A stretch of DNA of 64,000 nt from Streptomyces marispadix (GCF_022524345.1 NZ_JAKWJU010000002.1:6314001-6378000); one strand, 5' to 3'. Positions 1 to 9,201 are shown, numbered from the stretch's first letter. Notes: generated from the letters alone by a model not told the origin. Numbers and translations: made by a program.

Positions 1-187
1 GCGGGCGGATTCGTTTGCCGGGAGCGGTGACGTAGCGGGTCAGCACCTCCGTGAGGTCGTCCCTGCCGCCGAGGCAGCGGGCCTCCTCCAGAGGGAGAGG
101 GCGGAGGCAGTCGGCGAGGACGGTGTCGATCCTCCGGCGGATGCTGGTGAAGTCGAGTCGTTCGGGTGTGAATGTCTGCGTGCTCAT
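1..187 (-). CDS. Polyprenyl diphosphate synthase, N-terminal fragment (runs off the window)
   Basis: Only the first 62 codons are present; the rest lies beyond the left edge. The translation begins MSTQTFTPERLDF and reaches GKRIRP, the N-terminal GGKRxRP-type motif that contacts isopentenyl diphosphate in all-trans polyprenyl synthases. The Asp-rich catalytic motifs would lie outside the window. Such enzymes condense IPP with allylic diphosphates to make quinone side chains or terpenoid precursors. AAGGA sits just before the ATG at 187. The gene follows the ABC1-kinase gene by 38 bases on the same strand, so co-transcription is likely. The family call rests on one motif and the length of leader before it, so it is good but not certain. 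Confidence 0.72.
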   Translation of the reverse strand, partial: MSTQTFTPERLDFTSIRRRIDTVLADCLRPLPLEEARCLGGRDDLTEVLTRYVTAPGKRIRP

Positions 188-225
188 GGTTCCTTGGGAC
201 GTTGAGGGCGCGCGGAGGCTCGCTT

Positions 226-1740
226 TCAGTGGTTTCTGGAGCTGTGCCGCCAGAGCATGGCGGCGGTGAGGCCGAGCAGCACTTCCTTGGCGCCCAGGCG
301 CATGCCTGAGCAACGCCGCGTGGACTGTGTGCCGTTGACGGTCATGCTCAGACTCAGGTCGCGGTTGGACAGATCGCGGGTGACGCCGCGTAGCTGCTGT
401 GGGGCGACCGCGCCCGCGGAGATCACCTCCAGGGCGGTACGCACGGCCTGCTCCGGCGAGAAGGCCTCCTTGACCAAGTCCGTGACGATGCCGAGGAGTT
501 CGTCGGAGAAGACGTCGATGAGCGACAGCTCGGGGCACAGATGTCGGATCGAGCCTTCGATGTTGGCGAAGGACTTGCCCAGGATGGAGACCATCGGACT
601 GGTGCGGATGCCGCGCCGAGTCGAGTGCTGAAGCAGCGCGGTGAGGGTGACGCCGAAGTTCAGCTCCTCCAGTGAGGCCGTGGCGATCTGCGGCACCAGG
701 GCCGCCAAGTCACCGGCGAACGCCGAGGACTTGGCCCACGCCGTGGTGCTGCCCATGTCGATCCACGCCCTCGCCGTGCCCGCTCCGTCGTTCATGGCGA
801 GGTTCAGCAGCAGAAGCAGGATGCTCGTGCTCATCGGCCGGTCGATGCGGCCGACCATTCCCCAGTCGATGATCGTGGCCTTCTCGCCCGGGTGTACGAA
901 GACGTTGCCCGGGTGGGGGTCGGCGTGGAAGACGCGGTCCACGAAGTAGCCGCGGTACATGAAGCCCAGCAGGTCACGGCCGATCCCCGCACGCTCCTCC
1001 AGCGAGAAGGCGTCGCGGTCGGCCTCCCTGATCGACGTCCCCGGCGCCAGGCTCTGGACCAGGACCCTCGGGGTCGCGGAGATCACCTCCGGGACGGCGA
1101 TGTGCTCGAACCTCGCCACCGCCTCGGCGGCCTCCGTCATGTTCCGCGCCTCGACGACGTAGTCGAGCTCCGGGCGCATCGCGTCGAAGACCACCCCGAG
1201 CATGGCCTCCACGTCGATGACCTCGTTGAACCGGGGCGCCCGCCGTGCCGCGAACCGCGAGAGCGTGCGCATCAGCTTCATGTCCGCGGTCACGGTCTCC
1301 CGCACGCCCGGCCGCTGGATCTTCACCGCCGCGGGTCTGCCGTCGGAGAGGACCGCACGGTAGACCTGCGCCAGCGAGGCGGTGCCCAGAGGGGAGTCGG
1401 TGTCGATATGGCGGAACCGCCGGCGCCAGCCGGCGCCCAGCTCCTGCGTCAGCGCCGGTTCGAACTCGGCGAACGCGGCGGGAGAGACCTGGTCGTGGAG
1501 CTTCTCGAACTCGCTGACCATCTCGGGCGGTACGAAGTCGGGGCGGGTCGCGAGGATCTGACCCATCTTCACGTAGAAGGGGCCGAGGGACTCCAGGGTC
1601 TGCCGGGCGTGACGTGCCCTGCGCTCGCCGAGGTCCTCCTGCCCCGGTGACGGCCCGGCGTTGCGGAACAGGTCCGTCGCCGTGCGCCCGGCGAACTGGC
1701 CGAGTGCGCGGGCGACCAGACCCGCGCGGCTACCGCGCAT
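226..1740 (-). CDS. ABC1/AarF (UbiB-type) atypical kinase
   Basis: The 504-residue product is a protein-kinase-like ATPase of the UbiB/COQ8 family, whose members support isoprenoid-quinone or lipid metabolism. Visible hallmarks: the KxGQ motif in YVKMGQILATRPDFVP near residues 57-72, the nucleotide-binding stretch LGTASLAQVYRA with VKIQRPGV (UbiB has an Ala-rich loop in place of the Gly-rich loop), and the catalytic and metal motifs DPHPGNVF and IIDWGMVGRID. No clear C-terminal membrane hairpin is visible. The ATG at 1740 follows GGAGGGGGATC, a good ribosome binding site. It lies directly upstream of the polyprenyl synthase fragment, which fits a role with prenyl lipids. The substrate cannot be told from sequence. 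Confidence 0.9.
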   Translation of the reverse strand: MRGSRAGLVARALGQFAGRTATDLFRNAGPSPGQEDLGERRARHARQTLESLGPFYVKMGQILATRPDFVPPEMVSEFEKLHDQVSPAAFAEFEPALTQELGAGWRRRFRHIDTDSPLGTASLAQVYRAVLSDGRPAAVKIQRPGVRETVTADMKLMRTLSRFAARRAPRFNEVIDVEAMLGVVFDAMRPELDYVVEARNMTEAAEAVARFEHIAVPEVISATPRVLVQSLAPGTSIREADRDAFSLEERAGIGRDLLGFMYRGYFVDRVFHADPHPGNVFVHPGEKATIIDWGMVGRIDRPMSTSILLLLLNLAMNDGAGTARAWIDMGSTTAWAKSSAFAGDLAALVPQIATASLEELNFGVTLTALLQHSTRRGIRTSPMVSILGKSFANIEGSIRHLCPELSLIDVFSDELLGIVTDLVKEAFSPEQAVRTALEVISAGAVAPQQLRGVTRDLSNRDLSLSMTVNGTQSTRRCSGMRLGAKEVLLGLTAAMLWRHSSRNH

Positions 1741-1788
1741 GATCCCCCTCCGTCGGGACGGCCCGTCGGGCGGCTCGTCTCATGGCTG

Positions 1789-2109
1789 CTAGCGCTGCGC
1801 GTCGGAAAGCTGCTCGATCCGGTGCGTCAGCGCCTCGATCTGCTCGCGCAGGCCGTCGAGTTCGTCGGGTGTGCGCATCCGCGGAACCTTGACCTCCGGC
1901 TCCTCCCCGGCCTTCTGCTCCCCGGCGTGCTGCTCACGCCGCTGCCGCCGGTGCGAGCGGTCCTCGTCGTCGACTGCCCTGCTGAGTGAATGGCGTACGT
2001 CGTGTTCGAAGTCCTCGGCCCGGTCGAGTACGTCGTCCACGAGGTCCTCCGTGGCGTCGACGATGCGCCGCAACGCGCGGCTGACCGAGGAGCGGGAGTG
2101 GCGGGACAT
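1789..2109 (-). CDS. Small charged coiled-coil protein, function unknown
   Basis: I do not recognise this 106-residue protein. It starts MSRHSRSSVSRALRRIVDATEDLVDDVLDRAED in pattern: a basic N-terminus, an amphipathic helix rich in acidic residues, a highly charged Arg/Glu/His middle, and a C-terminal heptad-like stretch (LDGLREQIEALTHRIEQL) typical of a short coiled coil. The ATG at 2109 is preceded by CCTGGAGGTCACCG, a strong ribosome binding site, so I prefer it to the longer upstream reading. It lies just upstream of the ABC1-kinase gene on the same strand (48-base gap) and may be in the same transcript. No signal peptide or membrane segment. Confidence 0.7.
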   Translation of the reverse strand: MSRHSRSSVSRALRRIVDATEDLVDDVLDRAEDFEHDVRHSLSRAVDDEDRSHRRQRREQHAGEQKAGEEPEVKVPRMRTPDELDGLREQIEALTHRIEQLSDAQR

Positions 2110-2740
2110 CGGTGACCTCCAGGAAGGGAAGACGGCTCTGCTCTGCGCTGTGACTACCGAGCGCGACAGCGACCGTGATCCGGCGCGGACGGCCGCTCGG
2201 TGCCGCCGGGCATCCGGCGGAGCGCGTTTATGCACTCGGCAGGAGTTTTCCGACGACATGGAGTGTCTCCCCCGTGCCTGGGAACCGACTCCCCTTCCAC
2301 TTCGTGTGGGTTACTTAAAGTGACTAGTCCTCCCATCGGGAGACCGCGAGTCCTGCCGCGGGCGTCGTGCACGGGAGCGGGATCTGCCAACTGCGGGCCG
2401 CCTTCTGCTACTTCAGGCGGGGTCGTACGGCAGCGGCCTCCGGCGGTCGCGGCACACGAAGCGCCCGGTGACTCGAAGGGGTCACCGGGCGTGGCGCGGG
2501 CAGCCGAACTGCCGTGGCGGTCCTGGACCTGAGAGCCAAGGCCAAGTCGCGGTCAGGCGAGGTCACTTACGGGGTGGGAACGGAACGTACGGCGCAAGTG
2601 CGCATGCTCAGGGGAAAGCCGGCGCCCGCGCATGCGCACGGGGAGGTCGAGCACCGGACTCGTGAAGCCTGGCGCACCGGCGCGCGCTCACACGGGCACG
2701 CGGACGCGGGAGCGCGGATGACGAGAGCGCCGGGCGCCCG
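2110..2740. other. Intergenic region of about 630 bases
   Basis: No reading frame here has convincing coding character in either strand. It holds the upstream region of the coiled-coil gene and a perfect hairpin at 2462-2491 (listed separately). I see no tRNA, riboswitch or repeat array. Confidence 0.5.
2462..2491 (-). terminator. Perfect 11-bp hairpin, probable terminator
   Basis: CGCCCGGTGAC (2462-2472) and GTCACCGGGCG (2481-2491) are exact inverted repeats around an 8-base loop. There is no T-run, as is common for actinomycete terminators. It lies about 250 bases downstream of the minus-strand gene ending at 2741 and could end that transcript. The strand is a guess; the stem would work in both directions. 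Confidence 0.45.
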
Positions 2741-3037
2741 TCAGGGGACCGTCGTGCCGGTGTCGTTCTCGTCGGGCCCGTCTTCGGCGTCCCCGTGGTA
2801 CTGCGGGTCGATCGCGTTGGCGGCGCCGAGTGCCGTAAGCACCCAGGCGTCGTCGCGGAGCCGGAGCCGCGCGGCCTCCCGGTGGGCGAGCGCGGCTTCC
2901 AGTTCGTCGAGTGCGGTCTCGAGCTGGGCGCTGTCTGTTCCGGCCGCGGCTTCGCGAACATGGCGGCGTGCTTCCTCCACGCCCTGGTTCGCGTCCTCGT
3001 ACAGGGCGTCGGCCTCGGGCTCCTTCGGATCAACCAT
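2741..3037 (-). CDS. Small acidic helical protein, function unknown
   Basis: A 98-residue soluble protein that I cannot assign. It begins MVDPKEPEADALYEDANQ, is mostly predicted-helical with alternating Glu/Ala/Arg (LETALDELEAALAHREAARLRLRDD), and ends in an acidic, Gly/Asp-rich disordered tail (EDGPDENDTGTTVP). Codon third positions are strongly GC, supporting coding. The ATG at 3037 lacks a clear ribosome binding site (nearest GGGAG is about 15 bases away), so expression may be leaderless or weak. It is transcribed in the same direction as the NCS2 permease but is separated from it by a strong terminator. Confidence 0.6.
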   Translation of the reverse strand: MVDPKEPEADALYEDANQGVEEARRHVREAAAGTDSAQLETALDELEAALAHREAARLRLRDDAWVLTALGAANAIDPQYHGDAEDGPDENDTGTTVP

Positions 3038-3140
3038 GTGCCGAGCCTACGGCTCCCGGGGCCCCGCACGGGCTGCCGGGTCGGCCGGTGGCGGCGCGAT
3101 CCATACCTCCGCCTCGGCCCGGTTATGCCACGCAGCGGAC

Positions 3141-3177
3141 GGGGCGGGCCCCGGCAGTGTGTGCCGGGGCCCGCCCC
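3141..3177 (-). terminator. Strong rho-independent-type terminator after the purine permease
   Basis: A perfect 16-bp stem, GGGGCGGGCCCCGGCA (3141-3156) with its complement at 3162-3177, closes on a 5-base loop. It starts 20 bases after the stop codon of the NCS2 permease on the minus strand. The stem is almost entirely GC and lacks a U-tract, the usual actinomycete form. It insulates the permease from the next gene. Confidence 0.8.
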
Positions 3178-3196
3178 GCTGCGTCCGTATGTGTGA

Positions 3197-4642
3197 TCAC
3201 TTGACGCCGAGGAGCATCTTGAGCGGCTCGATGGCGAAGTAGACGAGGAAGAGCAGCGCCGAGCCCCACAGCAGCCAGTGGACCTCGCGGGCCTTGCCCA
3301 TGCACGCCTTGATGACGACGTAGGCGATGAAGCCGGCGCCGATGCCGTTGGTGATGGAGTACGTGAACGGCATGACGGCGATGGTCAGGAACGCGGGGAT
3401 GGCCAGTTCGTAGCGGTCCCAGTCGATGTGCTTGACCTGCGTCATCATCAGGAACCCGACGACGACGAGCGCGGGGGACGCGGCCTGGAGCGGAACGATC
3501 GTCAGCACAGGCGTGAGGAAGAGCGCCAGGCCGAACAGGCCGCCGGTGACGATGCTCGACAGTCCGGTGCGCGCGCCTTCGCCGACGCCCGCCGCGGATT
3601 CGATGTAGGTGGTGGCCGACGATGCGGAGGAGGCGCCGCCGGCGACGGCCGCCGCGCCGTCGATCAGCAGTACGCGGCCGATACCGGGCACCTGGCCGCG
3701 GTTGTCGAGGAGTCCGGCCTCGGCGGTGACACCGACGATGGTGCCCATGGTGTCGAAGAAGTCGGACAGGATCAGCGCGAAGATGAGCAGGACGACGGTC
3801 AGAACGCCGACCTGTCCCACCGAGCCGAGTAGATCGAACTTGCCGATGAGCCCGAAGTCGGGGGCGGCGACGGGGTTGGCCGGCAGCTTGGGCGAGGTGA
3901 CGCCCCAGTTCTTCACCTTCGCGAACTCGTTGACGACGATGGCGACGACCGTCATCAGGATGATGCTGATGAGAATGGCGCCCTTCACCTTGCGGGCGAC
4001 GAGCACGATCGTCACGAGCACGCCGAGGCAGAAGACCAGCATGGGCCAGCCGTTGAGGGTGCCGGTGCCGAGCTGAACGGGCACGGTGGTCTTCGCCGCG
4101 TCCGGGATGCGGGTGACGAACCCGGCGTCCACGAAGCCGATGAACGCGATGAACAGGCCGATGCCGACGCTGATCGCCTGCTTCAGCGGCTGCGGGATCG
4201 CGTACATCACGGCCTCACGCAGACCGGTCAGCACCAGAACGCTGATCAGCAGGCCCTCGACGACGATGAGGCCCATCGCGTCTTCCCAGTGCATCAGGGG
4301 CGCGACCTGGAAGGCGACGATGACGTTGATACCCAGGCCCGTGGCCAGCGCCAGCGGCAGATTGCCGCCCACGCCCATGATCACGGTCATCACCGCGGCC
4401 ACGAGGGCGGTGGCGGTGGCCAGTTGGGCACCGTCGAGGTGGTTGCCGAACTTGTCCTCGGCGCTGCCGAGGATGATCGGGTTGAGCACGAGGATGTACG
4501 CCATCGTGAAGAAGGTGGCGAAACCGCCGCGTATCTCCCGGTTGAAGGTCGAACCGCGTTCGCTTATGCGGAAGAACCTGTCGACCGGGCCGCCCGTTCT
4601 GGGGGGCGGGGGGGCGGCGGGGCTTGTCGTGCTGGTCTGCAT
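3197..4642 (-). CDS. NCS2-family nucleobase permease (AzgA/PbuG-like)
   Basis: The 481-residue integral membrane protein imports purine bases, probably hypoxanthine, guanine or adenine, by proton symport. It has about 12-14 hydrophobic segments. It carries the family start FNREIRGGFATFFTMAYILVLNP and the SSATTYIESAAGVGEGARTG block, both diagnostic of the AzgA-like NCS2 branch. I chose ATG 4642 (MQTSTTSPAAPP), preceded by CAGGAGACGCAGTC; the longer frame upstream lacks membrane-protein character. A proline-rich cytoplasmic N-terminus precedes the first segment. A strong terminator follows. The XRE-type regulator gene lies divergently upstream, but nothing shows that it controls this gene. Confidence 0.93.
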   Translation of the reverse strand: MQTSTTSPAAPPPPRTGGPVDRFFRISERGSTFNREIRGGFATFFTMAYILVLNPIILGSAEDKFGNHLDGAQLATATALVAAVMTVIMGVGGNLPLALATGLGINVIVAFQVAPLMHWEDAMGLIVVEGLLISVLVLTGLREAVMYAIPQPLKQAISVGIGLFIAFIGFVDAGFVTRIPDAAKTTVPVQLGTGTLNGWPMLVFCLGVLVTIVLVARKVKGAILISIILMTVVAIVVNEFAKVKNWGVTSPKLPANPVAAPDFGLIGKFDLLGSVGQVGVLTVVLLIFALILSDFFDTMGTIVGVTAEAGLLDNRGQVPGIGRVLLIDGAAAVAGGASSASSATTYIESAAGVGEGARTGLSSIVTGGLFGLALFLTPVLTIVPLQAASPALVVVGFLMMTQVKHIDWDRYELAIPAFLTIAVMPFTYSITNGIGAGFIAYVVIKACMGKAREVHWLLWGSALLFLVYFAIEPLKMLLGVK

Positions 4643-4882
4643 GACTGCGTCTCCTGGATACCAACGTCGAGAAGGAAGGCAGAGCACCGCAGCAGGGGGC
4701 GTATTGGCAGGCGATCGTGCAAACACTCATGCGGCGCCTTGCGCAGCGGATCATACGCGGCAGCGCCGGTTCCACAACGTGTTGCGACGTCCGGCGGGAG
4801 ACGCATGCGGCTTGTCCCTGTCGGTTCCTACGAAATCAGCCACGACCTATCCCTCAAAACGGGATGCAGGCGACAGAGGGTC

Positions 4883-5602
4883 GTGGAGTTGCCGTCGGTA
4901 ACTGCTTACTCTCTGCGCGTGCATCCACGGATCTCCTTCAACGCGCGCGCCGCCCGTATCCTGCGCGAGAGACTGGGGATGGCTCCTGGCCACGTCGCAT
5001 ACGGCATGCGCGCCTCCTACGGCATGAGTCACGTCAGCCCCGATCACATCACCGCATGGGAACGCGGCGACGCCCTGCCCGACGCCAACGAGGTGACCGC
5101 TCTGGCGGGCGCGCTGTGGTGCTCTCCCGGCGAGTTGATGGGCCGGCCGCGCACCCTGCTGGAACACCGCCTGGCCCGCGGGATCTCCGCCGAGGACGTC
5201 GCCCGCCTCATCGGCATGGACCTCGCCGCCTACCAATACATGGAGGAAACCGGTCGCTGGACTGGTGACAAACGTCAGTCCGCCAACCTCGGCAGTCTCC
5301 TCAAACTGCCCCCTCGCGACTTCGTCGCCATCACGGGCCTGGAGGGCGAACTCGAACGTCTCCTCACCGAAGCCGTCACCACCCGCTGGCAGGCCCATGT
5401 CCGCGCCATCGCCAAGCTGGTCGCCCTGGAGAAGCGGGAACTACAGGAACCACTGCGCTCCATGCAGGACGAGTACCAGGCCCTGCTGGCGGCCACCCTC
5501 GGGCGGGCCAGCAGCAACGCGACCGCCGAGGAAGGGCGTCGCTTCATGGAGAACATCGTCGACCACTTCTGGGCACGGGTGGAGGAGAACGAGGGGCGCT
5601 AG
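4883..5602 (+). CDS. XRE-like helix-turn-helix regulator
   Basis: About 239 residues. Two helix-turn-helix-like units are visible: one around RAARILRERLGMAPGHVAYGMR through ITAWERGDALPDANEVTALAGAL, and a second around LLEHRLARGISAEDVARLIGMDLAAYQYMEETG. Both have the helix spacing of Cro/C1-type domains. The C-terminal half is helical (LEGELERLLTEAVTTRWQAHVRAIAKLVALEKREL), likely for dimerisation. No effector domain is recognisable. The start is uncertain: GTG 4883 (after AGAGGG, close spacing) or GTG 4919 (before HPRISFNARAA). It is divergent from the purine permease and convergent with the GH3 gene. Confidence 0.7.
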   Translation: MELPSVTAYSLRVHPRISFNARAARILRERLGMAPGHVAYGMRASYGMSHVSPDHITAWERGDALPDANEVTALAGALWCSPGELMGRPRTLLEHRLARGISAEDVARLIGMDLAAYQYMEETGRWTGDKRQSANLGSLLKLPPRDFVAITGLEGELERLLTEAVTTRWQAHVRAIAKLVALEKRELQEPLRSMQDEYQALLAATLGRASSNATAEEGRRFMENIVDHFWARVEENEGR

Positions 5603-5659
5603 CGGCCGAGTCGACGGCCTCCGGGCACGCCGCCGTCGCCGCGTCCCCTGCGGTGGTCC

Positions 5660-7792
5660 TCACTCCCTGACCTGGTAGGAGGCGCCGAGCGGCAGCGAGC
5701 GTGAGGAGGGGCCGACGGCGACGCCGTACTCGCCCTTGCGCACGCGGAACCCGTCGGTCTCCGTGTCCCAGAACGACAACTGCCGCGGGGCGACGGAGAC
5801 TTGGACTCGCTCGGTCTCGCCGCTCCCCAGGCTCACCTTCCGGAAGCCGCCCAGTTCCCTGGGCGGGCTGTCCGCCTCCGTATCGGGTTTGCTCACGTAC
5901 ACCTGCGCGGCCTCGGAGCCCGCCCGCTTCCCGTTGTTGGTGACGGTGAACGACAGCTTCACCGGGTCGTCCGGGCCGCCGGAGTTCTTCTCCAGACGCA
6001 GGCCGGAGTAGGTGAAGTCGCTGTAGGACAGGCCGTGTCCGAAGGGGAAGAGCGGCTTGGTGTCCGTCTTGTCGTACCAGCGGTAGCCGACGTCGATGCC
6101 TTCCGAGTAGTGCGCCGTGCCGTCGACTCCCGGGTACTGCGCCCTGGTGCGCGCCGGCACCTCGTCCTCGGCGGCGGGGAAGGTCTGGGGAAGCTTGCCG
6201 GAGGGGTTCACATCGCCCCACAGCAGGCGTGCGGTGGCGGCGCCCCCGCGTGCGCCCGGATACCAGGTCTCCAGAACGCTCGCGACCTGCGGCAGCCACG
6301 GCATCAGCACGGGGCCGCCGGTCTGGAGCACCACGGCCGTACGGGAGTTGGCGGCGGCGACCTTCGAGATCAGCTCGTCCTGGTTGCCGGGCAGCGAAAG
6401 GCCGGAGCGGTCGCTGCCCTCCTCCTCCTTGTCGTGCGCGAAGACCAGGGCGACGTCGGCGGACCTCGCCGCCTCGGCCGCGGCCTTCGTATCGCACCCG
6501 TCGTGGTAGGTGACGTGTGCCGAGCCGCCCGCACGCTCTTTGATCGCGTCGAGCGCCCTGTCCTCGGAGAGCGGGTCGACCTTGCTGCTGCCGCCGCCCT
6601 GCGCGGAGTCGGCGGCGGCGGCTCCGATCACGGCGATCCGGGACGTGGCATCGCCCAGGGGGAGGGCGTCGTCGTCGTTCTTCAGCAGTACGGCGCTCTG
6701 TTCGGCGACCCGCTGCGCCGCGTCGTTGCCCGCCGCCTCGTCGATCGGGGAGGTGGCGGTGCCGTCACGCTCGAAGAGCCCGAACCGGAAGAGGACGGTG
6801 AGCACTTCGCGTACGCGCCGGTCGACGTCCTCCTTGGTGATGTCGCCGCGGTGCAGCGCGGCACGGACGCTGAGCGGATTGACGTGGAAGGACAGGGGCA
6901 GTTCGACGTTCAGGCCCGCGGCGAGGTCCGAAGTGGCGTGCGTGGAGGGGTAGTCGGAGACCACGTACCCCTCGAAGCCGAAGCGGGAGCGGAGCATCGT
7001 GCGCAGGGTGTGCGCGTTGGAGCAGGCGTAGACGGTGTTGACGCGGTTGTAGGAGCACATCACCGAGCCCGGCTCGCCCTGCCGCACCGCGAGGTCGAAG
7101 GGCGTTCCGTAGATCTCGTGCAGGGCGCGTTCGCCGATCTCGGCGGAGACGGTCATGCGGTCCGTCTCCTGGTTGTTGGCCGCGAAGTGCTTGACGGTGG
7201 CGATGACGCCCTGCGACTGGATGCCGACGGTGTCGGCGCCCGCCATGCTGCCGGAGAGATACGGGTCCTCGCTGAAGTACTCGAAGTTGCGGCCGTTGAC
7301 GGGGACCCGCTGGATGTTGGTGCCGGGTCCGAAGACCTGCGACTGACCCCGTGCTCGTGCCTCGCTTCCGACCGTCCGCCCGTACTCCCGTGCCACCTCG
7401 GTGTCGAAGCTGGCGGCCTGTGCGACGGGGGCGGGCAGTTCGGTGGCCTTCTGTCCGTTGCGTACGCCGGCGGGGCCGTCCGTCATCGTCACGCCGGGCA
7501 CGCCGAGGCGCCGTATCGGAGCGATGTAGCCGGTGGTCGGCACGGGGGAGCCGATGGTGCCGTGCAGCATGCGGACCTTCTCGTCGAGGGTCATCGCATT
7601 CAGCAGCAGATCGGCGCGGTCGGACGGGCTGAGCGATCTGTCCGTCCAGGGGCGGTCGCCTTCGGCGCCCGCCGAGGCGGCGGAGGCAGTGGACTGGGCG
7701 TGGGAGAGCGGGCCGGGGCCCGGAACGGTCAGCGCGGCACAGAAGGCCAGGGTCGTCGCGACCCTGACGAGGGGCCGAGGAGGTCCCATCAC
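5660..7792 (-). CDS. Secreted glycoside hydrolase family 3 (beta-glucosidase-like)
   Basis: The 710-residue exported enzyme should cleave beta-linked glucosides or related glycosides outside the cell. Order: signal peptide (about residues 1-32, ending near SHAQS), GH3 N-terminal barrel with the signatures GVTMTDGPAGVR, KHFAANNQE and the nucleophile segment GYVVSDYPSTHAT (Asp in SDY, where many family members have SDW), GH3 C-terminal domain (IAVIGAAAADS, GGPVLMPWLPQV), and a fibronectin-III-like tail (LSFTVTNNGKRAGSEAAQVYVS). Length is normal for three-domain members. GTG 7792 fits AAAGGA better than ATG 7789. No transporter or sugar regulator adjoins, so the true substrate is open. Confidence 0.93.
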   Translation of the reverse strand: MMGPPRPLVRVATTLAFCAALTVPGPGPLSHAQSTASAASAGAEGDRPWTDRSLSPSDRADLLLNAMTLDEKVRMLHGTIGSPVPTTGYIAPIRRLGVPGVTMTDGPAGVRNGQKATELPAPVAQAASFDTEVAREYGRTVGSEARARGQSQVFGPGTNIQRVPVNGRNFEYFSEDPYLSGSMAGADTVGIQSQGVIATVKHFAANNQETDRMTVSAEIGERALHEIYGTPFDLAVRQGEPGSVMCSYNRVNTVYACSNAHTLRTMLRSRFGFEGYVVSDYPSTHATSDLAAGLNVELPLSFHVNPLSVRAALHRGDITKEDVDRRVREVLTVLFRFGLFERDGTATSPIDEAAGNDAAQRVAEQSAVLLKNDDDALPLGDATSRIAVIGAAAADSAQGGGSSKVDPLSEDRALDAIKERAGGSAHVTYHDGCDTKAAAEAARSADVALVFAHDKEEEGSDRSGLSLPGNQDELISKVAAANSRTAVVLQTGGPVLMPWLPQVASVLETWYPGARGGAATARLLWGDVNPSGKLPQTFPAAEDEVPARTRAQYPGVDGTAHYSEGIDVGYRWYDKTDTKPLFPFGHGLSYSDFTYSGLRLEKNSGGPDDPVKLSFTVTNNGKRAGSEAAQVYVSKPDTEADSPPRELGGFRKVSLGSGETERVQVSVAPRQLSFWDTETDGFRVRKGEYGVAVGPSSRSLPLGASYQVRE

Positions 7793-8105
7793 CTCAGCAC
7801 GTCCTTTCCGCCGCGGCAGCGGCCCGACAGACGACTGATGTTCACTTGTTCGCTTGTTGTGGTATCCCCAAGTGCCGCCGAAGAATGCGGCACTTGTGCG
7901 AAAGGTGAGTCAAATGCTCTGAACTACGGGGCTGCGGCGGAGAGTTGGGAGCGCCGCCGTCCGGCCGGGGCCGAGCGGTCGCCGACTCCCGCGCCACAGG
8001 GGCGAGTCGGGGCCGGTTTCGGCATCTTGCGCCGGTCCTTTCGCCGTGGTTAGGTCCCGGCGGCTCACTTCTACGCGTGTCACCGACGGAAGCCGAAAAG
8101 GACTC
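7793..8105. other. Divergent intergenic region between the GH3 and secreted-protein genes
   Basis: About 313 bases shared by two oppositely transcribed genes. Next to the GH3 gene, TTGTT occurs twice 8 bases apart (around 7847-7860). I see no clear -35/-10 pair, CebR-like palindrome or structured RNA. Confidence 0.4.
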
Positions 8106-9086
8106 ATGCCCCCCACGAAGCTCGTCAGAACCGCCCTCGCCGCCGTCGGCGCGGGCACCGTGCTCGCCGTCGTCGCCCTGCCCGCCGCATACGCGGGCGA
8201 CGACGACGGCTGGCAGTCCGCAGGCAAGGGCAAGACGGCAGGAATCAGCGGAATCGCCGTATCCGAAGCCGCAGTCGCGGACGGCGACGTCAAGGCGGTC
8301 GTCGTACGCGACAACAAGAAGCCCGACGAGAACCGCGTCGCCGCCGTCGGCTATCACGACGGGGACAAGCCCGACGTCGAGCCGCTCGACTGGAAGGGCG
8401 GCGAACTGCCCGCCGACCTGGAGGCACTCACCGGCATACCCGGCGAGAAGGGCGGCCACCTCGCGGCCACGAGCTCGGGCACGGTCTACCACCTCCGCGT
8501 GGCGGGCGGCGAGGCGAAGGTCGTCGACACCTTCGAGCTGCCCGCCGTCCAGTCGGGCGACGAGGTGGAGAGCCTCACGCTCGGCACCGCTTCACCGTCC
8601 GCCGCACGGGGCGCCCGGGCCCCGGCGGCAGAGGGCAAGTTGACCGCGGTCTGGGGAGGCCGCGGCGAGGACGACCGCCCCGGCACCCTGCACGCCGCCC
8701 TCCTCTCCTTCGACTCCGAGGGCAGGGCCGACTTCGGCAAGGTGCAGTCGGCGGAGGTGCGCGCCCCGTACCCGGCCGAGAACGTCCGCCACGCCTCGGA
8801 CACGGCAGCCGCCGACTCCGGTGATCTGCTGGTGAGTTCGGCCTCCGACCCGGGTGACGACGGGCCCTTCGACTCCGCGGTGTACGTCGCGGGACGTGTC
8901 TCGCTCGACGACTCGGGCGCGCTCGTACTCACCGTGGCGAAGGACCCCGAGGTGCTGAGGAAGTTCGAGAAGCACAAGATCGAGGCTCTTGCCTGCCTTC
9001 CCGGTAAGGACAAGGCGATCCTCGGCACCGACGACGAGAACGAGGGCGGCTCGCTGACGACGGCCGGCGGTGTGTGCGGCAAGTGA
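8106..9086 (+). CDS. Secreted protein of unknown function
   Basis: The 326-residue product starts MPPTKLVRTALAAVGAGTV and has a classical signal peptide with a probable cleavage near PAAYAGDD. The mature part alternates short beta-like strands with acidic loops (for example FDSEGRADFGKVQSAEV and VYVAGRVSLDDSGALVLTV), which suggests a beta-propeller-like or beta-sandwich fold, but I see no diagnostic motif. One Cys pair near the C-terminus (ALACLPG and GGVCGK) could form a disulfide. The ATG at 8106 follows AAAAGGACTC. It stands alone: divergent from the GH3 gene and convergent with a small membrane protein. No function assigned. Confidence 0.72.
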   Translation: MPPTKLVRTALAAVGAGTVLAVVALPAAYAGDDDGWQSAGKGKTAGISGIAVSEAAVADGDVKAVVVRDNKKPDENRVAAVGYHDGDKPDVEPLDWKGGELPADLEALTGIPGEKGGHLAATSSGTVYHLRVAGGEAKVVDTFELPAVQSGDEVESLTLGTASPSAARGARAPAAEGKLTAVWGGRGEDDRPGTLHAALLSFDSEGRADFGKVQSAEVRAPYPAENVRHASDTAAADSGDLLVSSASDPGDDGPFDSAVYVAGRVSLDDSGALVLTVAKDPEVLRKFEKHKIEALACLPGKDKAILGTDDENEGGSLTTAGGVCGK

Positions 9087-9201
9087 CGACGGGCCGTGGC
9101 CGCCGCGCTGCCCCGCCCGTCGGATGCGGTGAACATGCGGTGGAGGCCGGGCTCGGCATCTTTTCCGGTTCTGCACATTATGGGAAGCCGGGGTGCGCGC
9201 G

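Noticed and set aside
5801-8053. A 750-codon open frame on the plus strand
   Set aside because: It is the antisense shadow of the GH3 gene: composition is Gly/Arg/Val/Ala-rich with no fold-like pattern, and the minus-strand GH3 motifs are unmistakable.
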